Source of the DNA: Kamptonema formosum PCC 10802
GTDB lineage: Bacteria; Cyanobacteriota; Cyanobacteriia; Cyanobacteriales; Oscillatoriaceae
Length of the DNA: 64,000 bases
Assembly (NCBI RefSeq): GCF_000332335.1
Contig: NZ_KB235948.1
Coordinates: 5,114,243-5,178,242 of the forward strand
Direction: 5' to 3'
The position numbers were made by a program, and so were the translations under genes. The notes beneath the pieces are model-generated. The model did not search any database. It worked only from the letters and a program-made list of their open reading frames with translations, and was not told the origin of the DNA. Below are positions 43,579 through 54,545 of this stretch, one piece after another. Positions within the stretch are counted from its first letter, which is position 1. Each line of letters opens with the position of its first letter.

Positions 43579-43762
43579 CCTTCAGGCGAGACGCCGGGGA
43601 CAGGCGAGACGCCTGTCCTGCGGCGGTACCGGCACTCGGGAGCAATTAGAATTGATTTGTGACAAATTATTTTTTTAATAAACCGCCAAGACGCCATAGA
43701 CGCGCCAGCAGCTTCCCGCAGGGTAGAGCGCCTAGGAAATAGAAGAGAGAGGATCTCACTAA
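43579..43762. repeat. GGACAGGCG hairpin between convergent mreD and dtd
   Basis: CAGGCGAGACGCCGGGGACAGGCGAGACGCCTGTCCTGCGGCGG at 43583-43625; otherwise nothing recognisable. Confidence 0.5.
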
Positions 43763-44233
43763 TCATTTAGAATTGATAGGGCTGGCCTCTCTCTCCAGCA
43801 GCAGGGTAACGGGACCATCGTTTTCGATACTGACTTGCATCATGGCTCCAAAAGAGCCGGTTTCCACCCGCAAACCGCTCTGCCGCAATTTGCTGATGAA
43901 TTGTTCGTAAAGCTGTTTGGCGGTTTCGGGTGCCGCTGAGCTGTCAAAAGAGGGCCGCCGGCCTTTTCTACAGTCGCCGTAAAGGGTGAACTGGCTCACC
44001 ACTAACAGCTCACCTCCGATTTCTTGAACCGATTTCTCCCAGCGACTCTCACCACCGGCATCCCCCGGAAACAATCGCAGCTCCAAGCACTTGCGAGCGA
44101 TCCAGTCCAGCTCTGCCTCTGTATCTGTGGCGGCAATTCCCACCAGCAAGTTCAGCCCCCGGCCAATTTTGCCAACGACTTGACCCGCTACCGTAACTTG
44201 AGAAGATTTAACCCGCTGAACAACTACTCGCAT
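43763..44233 (-). CDS. dtd: D-aminoacyl-tRNA deacylase
   Basis: 156 residues. It removes D-amino acids (and glycine) wrongly attached to tRNA. Both active-site motifs are present: SQFTLYGD (residues ~81-88) and the Gly-cisPro motif NDGPVT (~137-142; the usual form is N-x-GPVT). The N-terminus [20 protein letters not shown] is typical. Cytosolic, monocistronic. Confidence 0.96.
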   Translation of the reverse strand: MRVVVQRVKSSQVTVAGQVVGKIGRGLNLLVGIAATDTEAELDWIARKCLELRLFPGDAGGESRWEKSVQEIGGELLVVSQFTLYGDCRKGRRPSFDSSAAPETAKQLYEQFISKLRQSGLRVETGSFGAMMQVSIENDGPVTLLLEREASPINSK

Positions 44234-44388
44234 GGGGAATTTAGATTTTAGATTTTAGATTTTAGATTTTAGGTTTTGTTCGTCAATCCGCCATCCAAAA
44301 TTGCAAGCCGAGACAGACGCAGACGAACGCAGATTTCAGTTTGTGCTATCTGCGTTTGTCTGCGTGGCGTCGCTGTCCTAAATGCAGG
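44234..44388. repeat. TTTTAGA heptamer repeats
   Basis: About four AGATTTT units (44247-44275), directly upstream of dtd's start on its strand; no gene. Confidence 0.5.
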
Positions 44389-45591
44389 TTACTTGCCGAA
44401 ACCCTTGGGCTTCTCGCGTACCGGCAGACAGACACATTCATGAATCTGCTCTAGCAACTTTTCGCGATCCAAATTTTGCCCAATCAGAACAATCTGGTTT
44501 TTCGGCTGACCTTTCCACTCCTCATCGTCGATGGTGAAGCGCTTGCCACACAGGTGGAAAATGTGACGCTTCGGGCTTTCATCAAACCAGAGAATCCCTT
44601 TGGCGCGGAAGACATTCGCCGGCAGCTGGTTGTCTAAGAAATTCTGGAACTTTTTAATTGCAAAGGGCCGGTCGCTCTGGAAAGAAACAGAAAGGAATCC
44701 GTCATTTTCCAGGTGATGGGAGTGATGCTCGTGGTGGTGGTGATGGTCGTGGTCGTGGTCGTGCACGCAATGGCCGTGGTCGTGGTCGCACTCAGCGTGG
44801 TCGTGTGCGTGGGCGTGGTCGTGGGCGTGGTCGTGGGCGTGGTCGTGGGCGTGGTCATGGTCGTGGTCATGGCCGCACTCAGCGTGGTCGTGGTCGTGTG
44901 CGTGGTCTTTTGCCGGCGTCTCGGTTTGGAAATACCGGTCAGACTCAAACAAACCGACGCTGAGAACCAGTGCCAGGGGCACTTGCGCCTGTGTGGTGCG
45001 CAGAATTCTGGCACCGGCCTTGATATCGCGAATCTTGACTTCCAGCAGATCCACATCGGCTTCATCCACCAGATCCACCTTGTTGAGCAAAATGATGTCG
45101 CCGTAGTAAATCTGGCTGTACGCCGCTTGGCTGTTAAACAGGTCGAGGCTGTAATTCGAGGAGTCCACCACGGTGATGATGGAATCCAGGCGGGTGAGGT
45201 CGCGCAGTTCTGTGCCTAAAAACGTCAGGGCCACCGGCAGGGGGTCAGCCAGGCCGGTGGTCTCCACCACCATGTAGTCCACTTTGTCCGGGCGCTCCAA
45301 GACTTTGTAGACCGCATTGAGCAAATCGTTGTTGATGGTGCAGCAGATGCAGCCGTTGCTCAGCTCCACCATGTCATCGCCGCTGGCGACAATCAGCTCG
45401 TTGTCGATGCCGATCTCACCAAACTCGTTCACCAGAACAGCTGTCTTCACTCCCTCCTGATTGGTGAGGATGTGGTTGAGTAGGGTTGTCTTGCCGCTGC
45501 CGAGGAAGCCGGTAATAATCGTCACCGGCAGGCCATGTTTGGGAGCGTCCATTACGGGGGCGGGGGCGGACTCGATACTTGCTGCTTGCAT
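44389..45591 (-). CDS. COG0523/CobW-family GTP-binding protein with long His-rich loop (putative zinc chaperone)
   Basis: 400 residues from ATG 45591. P-loop TGFLGSGKTTLLNHIL, CxCC metal motif GCICCTI, VETTGLADPLPVA, NKVDLVDEAD. At ~225-295 lies a stretch of dozens of H-D/H-A dipeptides with several cysteines, which can hold many divalent metal ions. The C-terminal CobW domain (GFLSVSFQSDRPFAIKKF...) is complete. Such proteins deliver Zn, Co or Ni to targets using GTP. It is divergent from cysS, which codes for a zinc enzyme. The loop DNA (44740-44915) is a tandem repeat and likely variable in length. Confidence 0.9.
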   Translation of the reverse strand: MQAASIESAPAPVMDAPKHGLPVTIITGFLGSGKTTLLNHILTNQEGVKTAVLVNEFGEIGIDNELIVASGDDMVELSNGCICCTINNDLLNAVYKVLERPDKVDYMVVETTGLADPLPVALTFLGTELRDLTRLDSIITVVDSSNYSLDLFNSQAAYSQIYYGDIILLNKVDLVDEADVDLLEVKIRDIKAGARILRTTQAQVPLALVLSVGLFESDRYFQTETPAKDHAHDHDHAECGHDHDHDHAHDHAHDHAHDHAHAHDHAECDHDHGHCVHDHDHDHHHHHEHHSHHLENDGFLSVSFQSDRPFAIKKFQNFLDNQLPANVFRAKGILWFDESPKRHIFHLCGKRFTIDDEEWKGQPKNQIVLIGQNLDREKLLEQIHECVCLPVREKPKGFGK

Positions 45592-45721
45592 AGCGTCGCT
45601 GTTAAAAACGTCAAAAAATGCGAGGATAGCCTTAAATAAAGACAAACACCGGCATAATGGATGCTGGCTGACATCCCTGCTACCCTCATTATTGCCGATC
45701 TGATTCCACCATTGCTTTACT

Positions 45722-47179
45722 ATGGCCCTCACACTGTACAACACCCTGACCCGTCGCGAGGAACCCTTTGAGCCGCTCGAACCAGGCTTGGTGCGCATGT
45801 ATTGCTGTGGGGTCACGGTGTACGACTACTGCCACTTGGGCCACGCCCGCTCTTATATCGTTTGGGATACGGTGCGCCGGTATCTCCTGTGGCGCGGCTT
45901 CATGGTGCGCTACGTTCAGAATTTTACCGATATTGACGACAAAATTCTCAACCGCGCCCGGCAGGAGGGCTCGTCGATGCAGGAGGTGGCGGATCGCTAC
46001 ACCCAAACCTATTTTGAGGACATGCAGCGGCTGAATGTCCTGGAAGCGGATCACTATCCCCGCGCCACTCACACCCTCGATGGCATTAAGCGGCTGATCG
46101 GCGAGCTCGAACAGAAGGGCTACGCCTACCCTGCAGCCGGTGATGTCTATTACTCGGTGCGCCGGTTCCCGGAATACGGCAAGCTCTCAGGACGCCGGCT
46201 CGACGACATGCAAGCCGGTGCTAGCGGTCGCGTGGGTGCGGAAGACCCCGAAGACCAGAAGAAACAAGATCCGTTTGATTTCGCCCTGTGGAAGGCGGCC
46301 AAAGAGGGGGAACCGGCGTGGGAGTCGCCTTGGGGTGCGGGCCGTCCGGGATGGCACATTGAGTGCTCGGCGATGGTGCGCGACGGTTTGGGCGAAAGCA
46401 TCGACATCCATGTTGGGGGCGCGGATTTGATTTTCCCCCACCACGAAAATGAAATTGCCCAGTCGGAAGCAGTCACCGGCAAGCCTCTGGCCCGCTACTG
46501 GCTGCACAACGGCATGGTGAATGTGGGCGGCGAAAAGATGTCTAAGTCCCTGGGCAACTTCACCACTATCCGCCAGCTTTTGGATGCGCCAAATGGCCCA
46601 GAGCCGATGGCGCTGCGGCTGTTTGTCCTCACGGCCCAGTACCGCAAACCGATTGATTTTACCGGCGAGGCGCTCGCCGCCGCCCAAAATGGCTGGAATA
46701 CTCTTAAAGAGGGATTGCTTTTTGGGGGCGAATATGGTAAGCAGCTGGGCTGGGAGAACGCCGGGGAGAGTTTGGTCGCTGAACAGGTGGAGCGTTTCCA
46801 GGCGGCGATGGATGGTGACTTTAACACGCCAGGGGCTCTAGCCGTGCTGTTTGAGCTGGCGAAGGAGTTGCGCCGGGAGGGGAATATCCTCGTGCATGAG
46901 GGGAAAACCCAGACGCCGCCGGCGGTGCTGGAACAGCAGTGGAACACGCTGGTTCGGTTGGCGCAGGTGTTGGGTTTGGAGGCGCAGCCAGAGGAGCAGG
47001 CGTCAGGTGCCGGTGGCATTAGCGATGCGGAAATTGAAGCCCTGATCGAGCAGCGACAAGCGGCTCGCAAGGCCAAAAACTTTGCCGAAGCTGACCGCAT
47101 TCGCAACGAGTTGCAAACTCTGGGCATTACCCTCATCGATGGAGCCAGTGGGGTGACGCGCTGGGTTCGCAACAATTGA
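45722..47179 (+). CDS. cysS: Cysteinyl-tRNA synthetase
   Basis: 485 residues. Class I synthetase with Cys in MYCCGVTVYDYCHLGHARSY (Zn ligand and HIGH motif HLGH), GWHIECSAM (Zn Cys), FPHHENEIAQSE (Zn His) and the KMSKS loop (GEKMSKSLGNF). It ligates cysteine to tRNA-Cys. The C-terminus ends with the family's QRQAARKAKNFAEADRIRNE helix. Start ATG 45722. Divergent from the COG0523 gene with 130 bases between. Confidence 0.98.
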   Translation: MALTLYNTLTRREEPFEPLEPGLVRMYCCGVTVYDYCHLGHARSYIVWDTVRRYLLWRGFMVRYVQNFTDIDDKILNRARQEGSSMQEVADRYTQTYFEDMQRLNVLEADHYPRATHTLDGIKRLIGELEQKGYAYPAAGDVYYSVRRFPEYGKLSGRRLDDMQAGASGRVGAEDPEDQKKQDPFDFALWKAAKEGEPAWESPWGAGRPGWHIECSAMVRDGLGESIDIHVGGADLIFPHHENEIAQSEAVTGKPLARYWLHNGMVNVGGEKMSKSLGNFTTIRQLLDAPNGPEPMALRLFVLTAQYRKPIDFTGEALAAAQNGWNTLKEGLLFGGEYGKQLGWENAGESLVAEQVERFQAAMDGDFNTPGALAVLFELAKELRREGNILVHEGKTQTPPAVLEQQWNTLVRLAQVLGLEAQPEEQASGAGGISDAEIEALIEQRQAARKAKNFAEADRIRNELQTLGITLIDGASGVTRWVRNN

Positions 47180-47588
47180 GTGGGCCAATACACTCAAGAG
47201 TGAGGTCGCCTCGGACCCCAAAAACCCGGTTTCTCCAAAGAAACCGGGTTTGTTGACCCCTGCTATTTTATGCTTTTTGCGGGTAGATTTTTCCCCGAGT
47301 ATATGGTAGAGTTTAAAGGAGTAAGGTAGGGCTGTGAGTTTCATCAGGATGCCGGTGGATATCCTGAGTCGGGGGGCAGAATGGAATTTTCGCTCCAGAA
47401 TTTGTGAGGCAAATGTTTCTAACTAGCAGCGGGGGGATAGAGATGGTGTGACGGTACTGAGAAACCCGGTTTCTTTAAGAAACCGGGTTTATAGGCACTA
47501 TATCATCCGTAAAAATACGGTGGGTATCGGGAACTGACTGAGATGTAATAATTACAGAATTTCTAAAAGGTGAGAGGGAGAAGAATAG
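47180..47588. other. Intergenic region with two terminator-like palindromes
   Basis: AAACCCGGTTTCTCCAAAGAAACCGGGTTT (47223-47252) lies shortly after cysS and may terminate it; AGAAACCCGGTTTCTTTAAG plus AAACCGGGTTT at 47460-47490. No gene. Confidence 0.55.
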
Positions 47589-50500
47589 ATGCTTGGTTTG
47601 TCAGGATACCAGATACAAGAAGAAATTCAAGCTAACCTGAGAGTAGCTATTTATCGGGGAATTAGAGAGCGCGATAGCAAGTCAGTTATCGTTAAAATCC
47701 TGCCAGCTGAGTATCCGGCACTGGAAGAGATAACCCGGTTGAGGCAAGAATATAATATCGCTCACCCGCTGGACTGTCCGGGAATTGTCAAAGCTTACAG
47801 TTTGGAGAAATATCGGAATGGGTTCGCTCTGATATTAGAAGATTTTGGTGGGCAATCCCTGAAAGAGGTAATGGCGGCTCAAAGATTTGCGGTAAGAGAG
47901 GTTTTGCGGATAGCCATTGTCCTGGCTGAAACTCTGGGCGAGCTGCATAAGATTCCGGTTATTCATAAGGATATTAAGCCATCAAATATTCTGATAAACC
48001 AGGAAACAGGAGAGGTCAAGCTTACGGACTTTAGCATTGCGTCGCGGCTGTCTGTGGAAAACCCGAGGATTAGCAATCCCAACTTGCTAGAAGGCACCCT
48101 CGCTTACATATCGCCAGAGCAAACCGGCAGGATGAATCGCTCGGTGGACTGCCGCAGCGATTTTTATTCTTTGGGCGTCACGTTATATGAAATGCTGACA
48201 GGGCAGCTGCCTTTTACTGCAACCGATCCAATGGAATTGGTACACTGCCATATTGCTAAGATGCCGGTGCCGCCGGATGAAGTTGGGGAGATTCCTCAGG
48301 CGATTTCGGATATGGTGATGAAGTTATTAGCCAAGACAGCTGAAGACAGATATCAAAGCGCTCTGGGACTGAAAGTTGACCTGGAGACTTGTCTGGTTCA
48401 GCTGCAATCTTCCGGGAAAATTGAAAATTTCGTTCCTGGGCGGTACGACAGGGGGAGCCAACTGCTGATCCCGCAAAAGCTCTACGGGCGGGAGCGCGAG
48501 GTGCTCAGCCTGATGGATGCCTTTGAGCGGGTGGCCGGTGGGGCAAGCGAGATGATGCTCGTGAGCGGTTACTCGGGGATTGGCAAGACTTCGGTGGTGA
48601 GTGAAGTTCACAAACCGATTGTGGCGAAGCGGGGGTATTTTATCGCCGGCAAGTTTGACCAGTTCAAGCGGGATATTCCTTATGCTGCCCTGATTGAAGC
48701 GTTCCAGGATTTGGTGCGCCAGCTGCTAACCGAAAGCGCTCAAAGGATAGCGGTTTGGAGAGAGAAGCTCTTAGAGGCTCTCGGAGAAAATGGCCAACTG
48801 ATCGCGGAGGTTATTCCGGAAGTGGAACTGATTGTCGGGAAGCAGCCGGCTGTCCCGCAACTGGGGCCATCTGAAACTAAAAACCGATTTAATCGGGTGT
48901 TTCAACAATTCATTCATGTCTTTGGCCAGCCAGAACACCCCCTGGTTATCTTCCTCGACGATCTGCAGTGGGCGGACACAGCGTCTCTGAAGTTGCTCCA
49001 GCGGCTGGTGACGGACTCTGACAGCCAGTATCTGCTGGCGATTGGGGCGTATCGGGATAACGAAGTCAGTCCGGCACATCCGCTGGTTCACACGATTGAG
49101 AAGATTCAAGCTGCCGGCGCGGCGGTGAGTAATATCACTCTCGGGGCGTTGGAACTGCGCCATGTCAGCCAATTAGTTGCGGAGACTTTGGGGGAAACAG
49201 AAAACTCTCTTTCTGGGGCGAGAAACCCGGTTTCTGGGAGAAACCGGGTTTCTGGATTCTCCGAGCTACTTTTTAATAAAACTCAAGGAAATCCCTTCTT
49301 CTTGACTCAGCTGCTGAAAACGCTGCACGCTGAAAGCCTGCTGGTTTATGACACCGGCACCGACAGCTGGCAGTGGGACATTCAGGAAATTCAGGGCTGC
49401 GGGATACAAGATTATAACGTTGTTGAGCTGATTGCCAGAAATATTCAAAAGCTGCCGGTGAGCGCCCAAAGCATGTTAAAATGGGCCGCCTGCATTGGCA
49501 GCCATTTTAGTTTGGACGTGCTGGCGCTCGTCAGTGAAAAACCCGCAGCAGCTACAGCCGCTGATTTGTGGCCCGCCTTGCAAGCCGGTCTGGTCCTGCC
49601 TCTGAGCAATGCCTACAAAATCCCCTTGGTTTTTGGCTCGGATGCGCCGGCAGATTTGAAATTTGCTGAGTTAAAGGTTTCCTACAAGTTTTTGCACGAC
49701 CGGGTGCAGCAAGCCGCCTACTCTCTGATTCCCGAGGATCGCCAGAAAGAAACGCACCTGAAAATTGGACAGCTATTGCTGAATAACACGCCGCCCGAAG
49801 AGCGAGAAGCCCATATTTTTGATATTGTCAACCAGCTGAATTTCGGGAGCGAACTAATAGGAGAGCTGAAGTCAGAAGAAACTCAAGAAACCGGGTTTCC
49901 GGATCCTAGATTTCTTAACAATTACTTTATAAACCCGCTGATGCTGGCGTCCCTGAATCTGATTGCCGGCAAGAAGGCGAAGGCGTCAGCCGCGTATGAA
50001 CCGGCAGCCCGGTATTTGAACGCCGGCATAAAACTTCTGGGAAAATCCAGCTGGAGCGAGTCTTATGAACTGACCTTCAATCTCTATGTCGAAGCCAGCG
50101 AAGCGGAATACTTAACAGCCAACTTCCAGGGCTCGGAACAGCTGTCTGCTGTTGCCCTAGAGAAAGCCAAAACAGCTCTGGAAAAAGCCAAACTGTATGA
50201 GGTGCAAATCCAGTTTTATTTCGCTCAAAATCAGCTAAAATCAGCAATTGATAGGGGGTTGCAAGCCCTGGAGGCGCTTGGAGTCAGTCTGGAGGAAGCT
50301 CCCCCTAACCAGCTGGACATTGAGGAGTTAATCAGCCTGCCGGTGATGACCGATACCCACAAACTGGCAGCCATGCGCGTATTAAACACCCTCATCTCTC
50401 CCGCTTTTGTGGCGGCTCCAGCGTTGCTGCCGGCGATTGTATTTACAATGGTCAATCTCTCTGTGCGATATGGAAACTCCCCACAGGCAGCTGTAGGCTA

Positions 50501-53261
50501 CATTTTTTATGGAGTGATCCTGAACAGCTTTATGGGAGACACCGATTCTGGCTATCGGTTCGGTCAGCTGGCTGTGAGGCTGGTGGATAAACTGAATGCC
50601 AGAGAAGTAAAAGCTAGGGTGTACTCGCCTTTTAACACTGTACTGAGACACTGGAAAGCTCCCCTCGCTAAAACGATTGCTCCTCTGCTGGAGGGAGGTC
50701 AGAGTGGGTTAGAAACTGGAGATGTAGAATTTGCCAGCCTTTGCTTTAAAGACCGGGCCACTCACTTACTATTGATGGGCGAGCGTCTAGAAACAGTAGA
50801 GCAGCAGCTCAGTCAAGCCCTGGATGTTTTGCTGAAGTTAAAGCAAGAATTTTCGGTGTACTACGCCCAGATATGGAAGCAGCTGGTTGAGAATCTCATC
50901 GGACGTGAGGGTGCCGGCAATCCGGCTCAGCTAATTGGCACCGTATTCCATGAAGCTGAAATGCTGCCCCGTTTGATAGAAACTCAAAACCGCACTTCAC
51001 TGTTTTCGCTGTACCTGGCAAAAGGGATTCTCTGTTACTTATTTAAAGATTGCTCGCGGGCGGTTGAAAATTCCAGGCTGTCGGCAGAACACGCCGATTC
51101 GGCGATTGGGTTTATGACTGTTGCCACGCACAACTTCTACTACTCCCTGCAACTTCTCGCTCTGTATCCCAGCGCTGAACCTGGCGAACAGCAGCAATAC
51201 CTCCAGCAAGTGGAGTTTAACCAAGAAAAGATGCGGCTGTGGGCGAGCCACGCTCCCTCTAACTTCCAGCACAAGTGCGATTTGGTGGGAGCGGAACTCA
51301 ATAGGGTATTGGGGCGCATCCTGGAAGCGATGGAATATTACGATCGCGCCATTCAAGGCGCAAAAGAACACGGCTACATCCAAGAAGAAGCGCTCGCCAG
51401 CGAGCTGGCTGGAGAGTTTCATCTGGCTCGCGGGCGCGAAAATATGGGCAGGTTTTATCTTCTAGAGTCCTACTATGCCTATATTCGCTGGGGAGCGATT
51501 GCCAAAGTCAAGGATCTGGAGGCGCAATACCCAGAGCTCTTCATAAGAATTGCCGCCCCAAAAAGCACAGGTATTGACATCCACCGCACAACAACCACCA
51601 CGAGTGGCAGTGATTCAGGATTTCTGGATTTGGCTGCAGTGATGAAAGCATCCCTTGCCATCTCTGGTGAAATCGTCCAGAGCCGGCTGCTGGACAAGTT
51701 GATGAAAATCGCCATTGAGAATGCCGGCGCACAAAAAGGCTTTCTCATCTTGCTGCGCGACGGCAATCTGGAGATTGAAGCCTCTGGGGAGGTGGACGGA
51801 AACGAGATTGCCGTGTGGCAATCCCCGGCGCTTGAGATTTCTCAGGCGGTGCCGGTGGCGGTTCTCAATTACGCGCAAAGGACTCAGAAAAGCGTGGTTT
51901 TAAATAATGCGGCGCGGGAAGGACTGTTTGTGGCAGATCCCTATGTCCGGCAAAACCAACCGAAGTCAGTATTGTGCGTACCGATTGTCTGTTATGGGAA
52001 ACTTACCGGCTTCTTTTACTTCGAGAATAACCTGACTGCCGGCGCTTTTACTCCCCAGCGGCTGGAAGTTTTGAAACTCCTGGCTTCCCAAGCGGCTATC
52101 TCCCTGGAAAACGCTCGCCTCTACGCCCATTTAGAAGCCGCCAACCAGCAATTGGAGAATTACAGCCGGACTCTGGAGGTGAAAGTCGAGGAGAGAACCC
52201 TGGAGTTGCAAGAAAAAAATCAGCGACTGAACCAAGCGTTACAAGAGTTGCAGCAGACCCAGGCTCAGCTGATTCAAACCGAAAAAATGTCCGCTCTCGG
52301 TGAGATGGTTGCTGGGGTGGCTCATGAAATCAACAATCCGGTCAATTTCATCTACGGCAATCTCACTTACGCCAATAGTTACGTCCAAGACTTGTTGGGG
52401 CTGATCGATATCTTCCAGCAGACTTACCCCAATCCAGCACCGGCAATTGCCGATGAAATGGAGAGTATAGAGCTGGAATTCCTTCAGGAAGATTTTCCCA
52501 AACTGATCGATTCGATGAAGGTTGGGGCTGACCGCATCCGCCAGATTGTGCTTTCGCTGCGCACATTTTCTCGCTTGGATGAAGCGGAGATGAAGCCGGT
52601 TGACATTCATTCGGGGATTGACAGCACCCTGCTGATTTTGCAGCACCGGCTGAACTCTGGGGCGGGAGGCGGGGAACGAGGGAGTCGCGGGCAAGATGCC
52701 GGTGCCACAAAAGGAATCCAAGTCATCAAACAGTACGGACAGCTGCCGGAAGTGGAGTGCTATGCCGGCCAGCTCAATCAAGTGTTTATGAATATCCTCA
52801 GCAATGCGATTGATGCTTTGGAAGAGGGGCATGCGGCAGCGAGCATCGGGGATGGGAAAGAAAAGCAATCCCCCCCATGCAATCACCAAGGCCCTACTAT
52901 TTGGATTCGCACTTCAATAGGGCGTGGGGAAGAAGAAACATCACCAGTGCCCGAGACACAATGCCCCATTCCCGAGATACAATGCCCCATGCCCGATGCC
53001 CCATGTCCCACCAGACCGTCCCATGTTGTGATTCGCATTACTGACAATGGCCCGGGAATGACAGAAGACGTGCGCCGGCGGGTGTTTGACCCCTTTTTCA
53101 CAACCAAACCCGTGGGCGCAGGCACGGGTCTGGGACTGTCTATCAGCTACCAGATAGTTGTGGAAAAACACGGCGGTCAATTAAAATGTATTTCAGCCCA
53201 CGGTCAGGGGACAGAGTTCATCATTCAAATTCCGCTTTCGCCACGCCAAAGAGTTCTGTAA
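47589..53261 (+). CDS. Multidomain Ser/Thr kinase - AAA ATPase - GAF - histidine kinase
   Basis: 1,890 residues. Ser/Thr kinase (~1-275): [24 protein letters not shown] (DFS in place of DFG), [23 protein letters not shown]/signalling ATPase (~295-620): [10 protein letters not shown]-loop [10 protein letters not shown], Walker [14 protein letters not shown] long helical repeat-like region (~750-1330). GAF (~1350-1507). Coiled coil (~1510-1565). Histidine kinase with phospho-His in [12 protein letters not shown] (~1580), N-box [16 protein letters not shown]-boxes DNGPGM and GTGLGLSIS. This architecture is known from large cyanobacterial kinases (HstK-like). No receiver domain and no response-regulator gene adjacent. 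Two genomic repeats lie inside the gene (49221-49253, 52943-53011). Confidence 0.93.
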   Translation: MLGLSGYQIQEEIQANLRVAIYRGIRERDSKSVIVKILPAEYPALEEITRLRQEYNIAHPLDCPGIVKAYSLEKYRNGFALILEDFGGQSLKEVMAAQRFAVREVLRIAIVLAETLGELHKIPVIHKDIKPSNILINQETGEVKLTDFSIASRLSVENPRISNPNLLEGTLAYISPEQTGRMNRSVDCRSDFYSLGVTLYEMLTGQLPFTATDPMELVHCHIAKMPVPPDEVGEIPQAISDMVMKLLAKTAEDRYQSALGLKVDLETCLVQLQSSGKIENFVPGRYDRGSQLLIPQKLYGREREVLSLMDAFERVAGGASEMMLVSGYSGIGKTSVVSEVHKPIVAKRGYFIAGKFDQFKRDIPYAALIEAFQDLVRQLLTESAQRIAVWREKLLEALGENGQLIAEVIPEVELIVGKQPAVPQLGPSETKNRFNRVFQQFIHVFGQPEHPLVIFLDDLQWADTASLKLLQRLVTDSDSQYLLAIGAYRDNEVSPAHPLVHTIEKIQAAGAAVSNITLGALELRHVSQLVAETLGETENSLSGARNPVSGRNRVSGFSELLFNKTQGNPFFLTQLLKTLHAESLLVYDTGTDSWQWDIQEIQGCGIQDYNVVELIARNIQKLPVSAQSMLKWAACIGSHFSLDVLALVSEKPAAATAADLWPALQAGLVLPLSNAYKIPLVFGSDAPADLKFAELKVSYKFLHDRVQQAAYSLIPEDRQKETHLKIGQLLLNNTPPEEREAHIFDIVNQLNFGSELIGELKSEETQETGFPDPRFLNNYFINPLMLASLNLIAGKKAKASAAYEPAARYLNAGIKLLGKSSWSESYELTFNLYVEASEAEYLTANFQGSEQLSAVALEKAKTALEKAKLYEVQIQFYFAQNQLKSAIDRGLQALEALGVSLEEAPPNQLDIEELISLPVMTDTHKLAAMRVLNTLISPAFVAAPALLPAIVFTMVNLSVRYGNSPQAAVGYIFYGVILNSFMGDTDSGYRFGQLAVRLVDKLNAREVKARVYSPFNTVLRHWKAPLAKTIAPLLEGGQSGLETGDVEFASLCFKDRATHLLLMGERLETVEQQLSQALDVLLKLKQEFSVYYAQIWKQLVENLIGREGAGNPAQLIGTVFHEAEMLPRLIETQNRTSLFSLYLAKGILCYLFKDCSRAVENSRLSAEHADSAIGFMTVATHNFYYSLQLLALYPSAEPGEQQQYLQQVEFNQEKMRLWASHAPSNFQHKCDLVGAELNRVLGRILEAMEYYDRAIQGAKEHGYIQEEALASELAGEFHLARGRENMGRFYLLESYYAYIRWGAIAKVKDLEAQYPELFIRIAAPKSTGIDIHRTTTTTSGSDSGFLDLAAVMKASLAISGEIVQSRLLDKLMKIAIENAGAQKGFLILLRDGNLEIEASGEVDGNEIAVWQSPALEISQAVPVAVLNYAQRTQKSVVLNNAAREGLFVADPYVRQNQPKSVLCVPIVCYGKLTGFFYFENNLTAGAFTPQRLEVLKLLASQAAISLENARLYAHLEAANQQLENYSRTLEVKVEERTLELQEKNQRLNQALQELQQTQAQLIQTEKMSALGEMVAGVAHEINNPVNFIYGNLTYANSYVQDLLGLIDIFQQTYPNPAPAIADEMESIELEFLQEDFPKLIDSMKVGADRIRQIVLSLRTFSRLDEAEMKPVDIHSGIDSTLLILQHRLNSGAGGGERGSRGQDAGATKGIQVIKQYGQLPEVECYAGQLNQVFMNILSNAIDALEEGHAAASIGDGKEKQSPPCNHQGPTIWIRTSIGRGEEETSPVPETQCPIPEIQCPMPDAPCPTRPSHVVIRITDNGPGMTEDVRRRVFDPFFTTKPVGAGTGLGLSISYQIVVEKHGGQLKCISAHGQGTEFIIQIPLSPRQRVL
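49221..49253. repeat. Perfect GAAACCCGGTTTC palindrome inside the hybrid kinase gene
   Basis: AGAAACCCGGTTTCT, GGG, AGAAACCGGGTTTCT: 15-bp perfect arms, 33 bp = 11 codons, read as [11 protein letters not shown]. The same family is otherwise intergenic. A half-unit also occurs at 49886-49900. Confidence 0.85.
52943..53011. repeat. Heptamer (STRR-type) repeats inside the histidine-kinase ATPase domain
   Basis: Units like ATGCCCC, CCCGAGA and CCATGCC, read as [20 protein letters not shown] between the N-box and the first G-box. Frame is kept. Confidence 0.75.
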
Positions 53262-53315
53262 AGGCAAAAGAACCCGGCACCCAACCCCAGCCCCCTATCC
53301 CCAGAGGGGTGGCCC

Positions 53316-53348
53316 AGAAACCCGGTTTCTTTAAGAAACCGGGTTTCT
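53316..53348. terminator. Palindrome AGAAACCCGGTTTCTTTAAG/AAACCGGGTTTCT after the kinase gene
   Basis: Perfect inverted repeat located between the kinase stop and the next start; may terminate or insulate transcription. Confidence 0.5.
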
Positions 53349-53426
53349 CAGTATCTCACTAATATGAGAAACGCTATATTGTAAAAATAGGGGATTTTGT
53401 TTTGGGAGGCAGCCGGATTAAAAATC

Positions 53427-54533
53427 ATGTCCGAACAGCGCATTACCATTTCTATTTCCAGCGTTTTGCTAGTGGTGGCCACGGGCTTGCTGCTGGTGCT
53501 GCTGTGGCAGTTGCGCAGTCTGCTGGTGACTGTGATGATTGCTGTAGTGCTGGCGGCTTCGATTGCGCCAGTGGTTAACTGGGCGGAAACGTTTCGCGTC
53601 CGCCGCTGGGTGGCGGCTATCTTGACTTACCTGCTGCTGTTCGCCGGTTTCACCGGCGTGGGTTTGTTAATTGGTCCTGCGGCGATCGAGCAAATCGACC
53701 GCCTTATCCGCCAGGTGCCGGTGTACGCGGAGGCTTTGCGAGCTCTGGCCGAAAATTTGGCAAGCAGTCTGAATAACACGCCGCCAGAGTTAGTCAGTCA
53801 GTTCTTCAACACCCAGGCGCTAACCGGCTGGGTGATTCGCTCCACTCAACAGCTGCTGCTGCGATCTTACGGCATCACGCGCGGAATTGTGGGCGGATTT
53901 TTCAGTCTGATTTTTGCTATTTTGCTTTCTGGCTATATGGTGGCGGACAGTCGCACGCTGATTAAAAGTGTGGTGCGCCTGTTTCCCCAACCTTGGGAGG
54001 ACCGCCTGGAGGCGCAAGTGCTGCCGGTCGGCCAGCGCATGGGAGGCTACATCCGTGGGCGCGTACTGGTTTCGGCGGTTTTGGGTTTGGCGACTGCCCT
54101 CGGTTTGAGCGTTTTGGGAATGCCGGATTTTGCTATTGGTTTGGGAGCCATTGCCGGTGTCACCAATTTAATCCCGTTTTTAGGCCCGATTCTGGGCGCA
54201 GTGCCGGCGCTGATTGTGGCGATTTCCAAAGGTGGTTGGCTGTTCCTCTGGGTTTTAATTCTATTTGTCATCATCCAGAACCTGGAAACTTACGTCCTCG
54301 ATCCTTTGCTGGTAGGAACTTCTGTGGGTGTTCACCCCCTGTACCAGCTGTTAGCTGTGATTGGTGGCGTACAGGTTTTGGGGATTATTGGGGCGCTGAT
54401 TGTCCCGCCTTGGTTTGCCGGCGCTTCCGCTCTCATCGAAAATCTTTACCTCAAACCCAAGGTAATAGCGCAGAGGCGAGAGGCGCAGGCTCGAATTAAG
54501 GAAAATTCTGTGCCGGTGACTCCTTCAGCGTGA
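53427..54533 (+). CDS. AI-2E family (PerM-type) membrane protein
   Basis: 368 residues from ATG 53427, with about seven to eight membrane segments. Signature parts: IAVVLAASIAPVVNW, a soluble helical loop (~80-150), GVTNLIPFLGPILGAVPALI, NLETYVLDPLLVGTSVGVHP and LYQLLAVIGGVQVLGIIG. Family members include TqsA (AI-2 export) and Na+/H+ antiporters; the substrate here is unknown. The frame extends to 53397, but ATG 53427 (MSEQRITISISS) is the natural start. A GTTCCCAGCC...GGCTGGGAAC hairpin follows the stop. Confidence 0.9.
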   Translation: MSEQRITISISSVLLVVATGLLLVLLWQLRSLLVTVMIAVVLAASIAPVVNWAETFRVRRWVAAILTYLLLFAGFTGVGLLIGPAAIEQIDRLIRQVPVYAEALRALAENLASSLNNTPPELVSQFFNTQALTGWVIRSTQQLLLRSYGITRGIVGGFFSLIFAILLSGYMVADSRTLIKSVVRLFPQPWEDRLEAQVLPVGQRMGGYIRGRVLVSAVLGLATALGLSVLGMPDFAIGLGAIAGVTNLIPFLGPILGAVPALIVAISKGGWLFLWVLILFVIIQNLETYVLDPLLVGTSVGVHPLYQLLAVIGGVQVLGIIGALIVPPWFAGASALIENLYLKPKVIAQRREAQARIKENSVPVTPSA

Positions 54534-54545
54534 AACAGCTTTTCT

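Noticed and set aside
44713..45219. Plus-strand frame rich in Val opposite the His-rich loop
   Set aside because: It is a direct by-product of the CAC/GAC repeat read on the other strand.
45592..45721. Zur binding site between the COG0523 gene and cysS
   Set aside because: No inverted repeat of the expected kind is visible; only a weak A/T-rich stretch.
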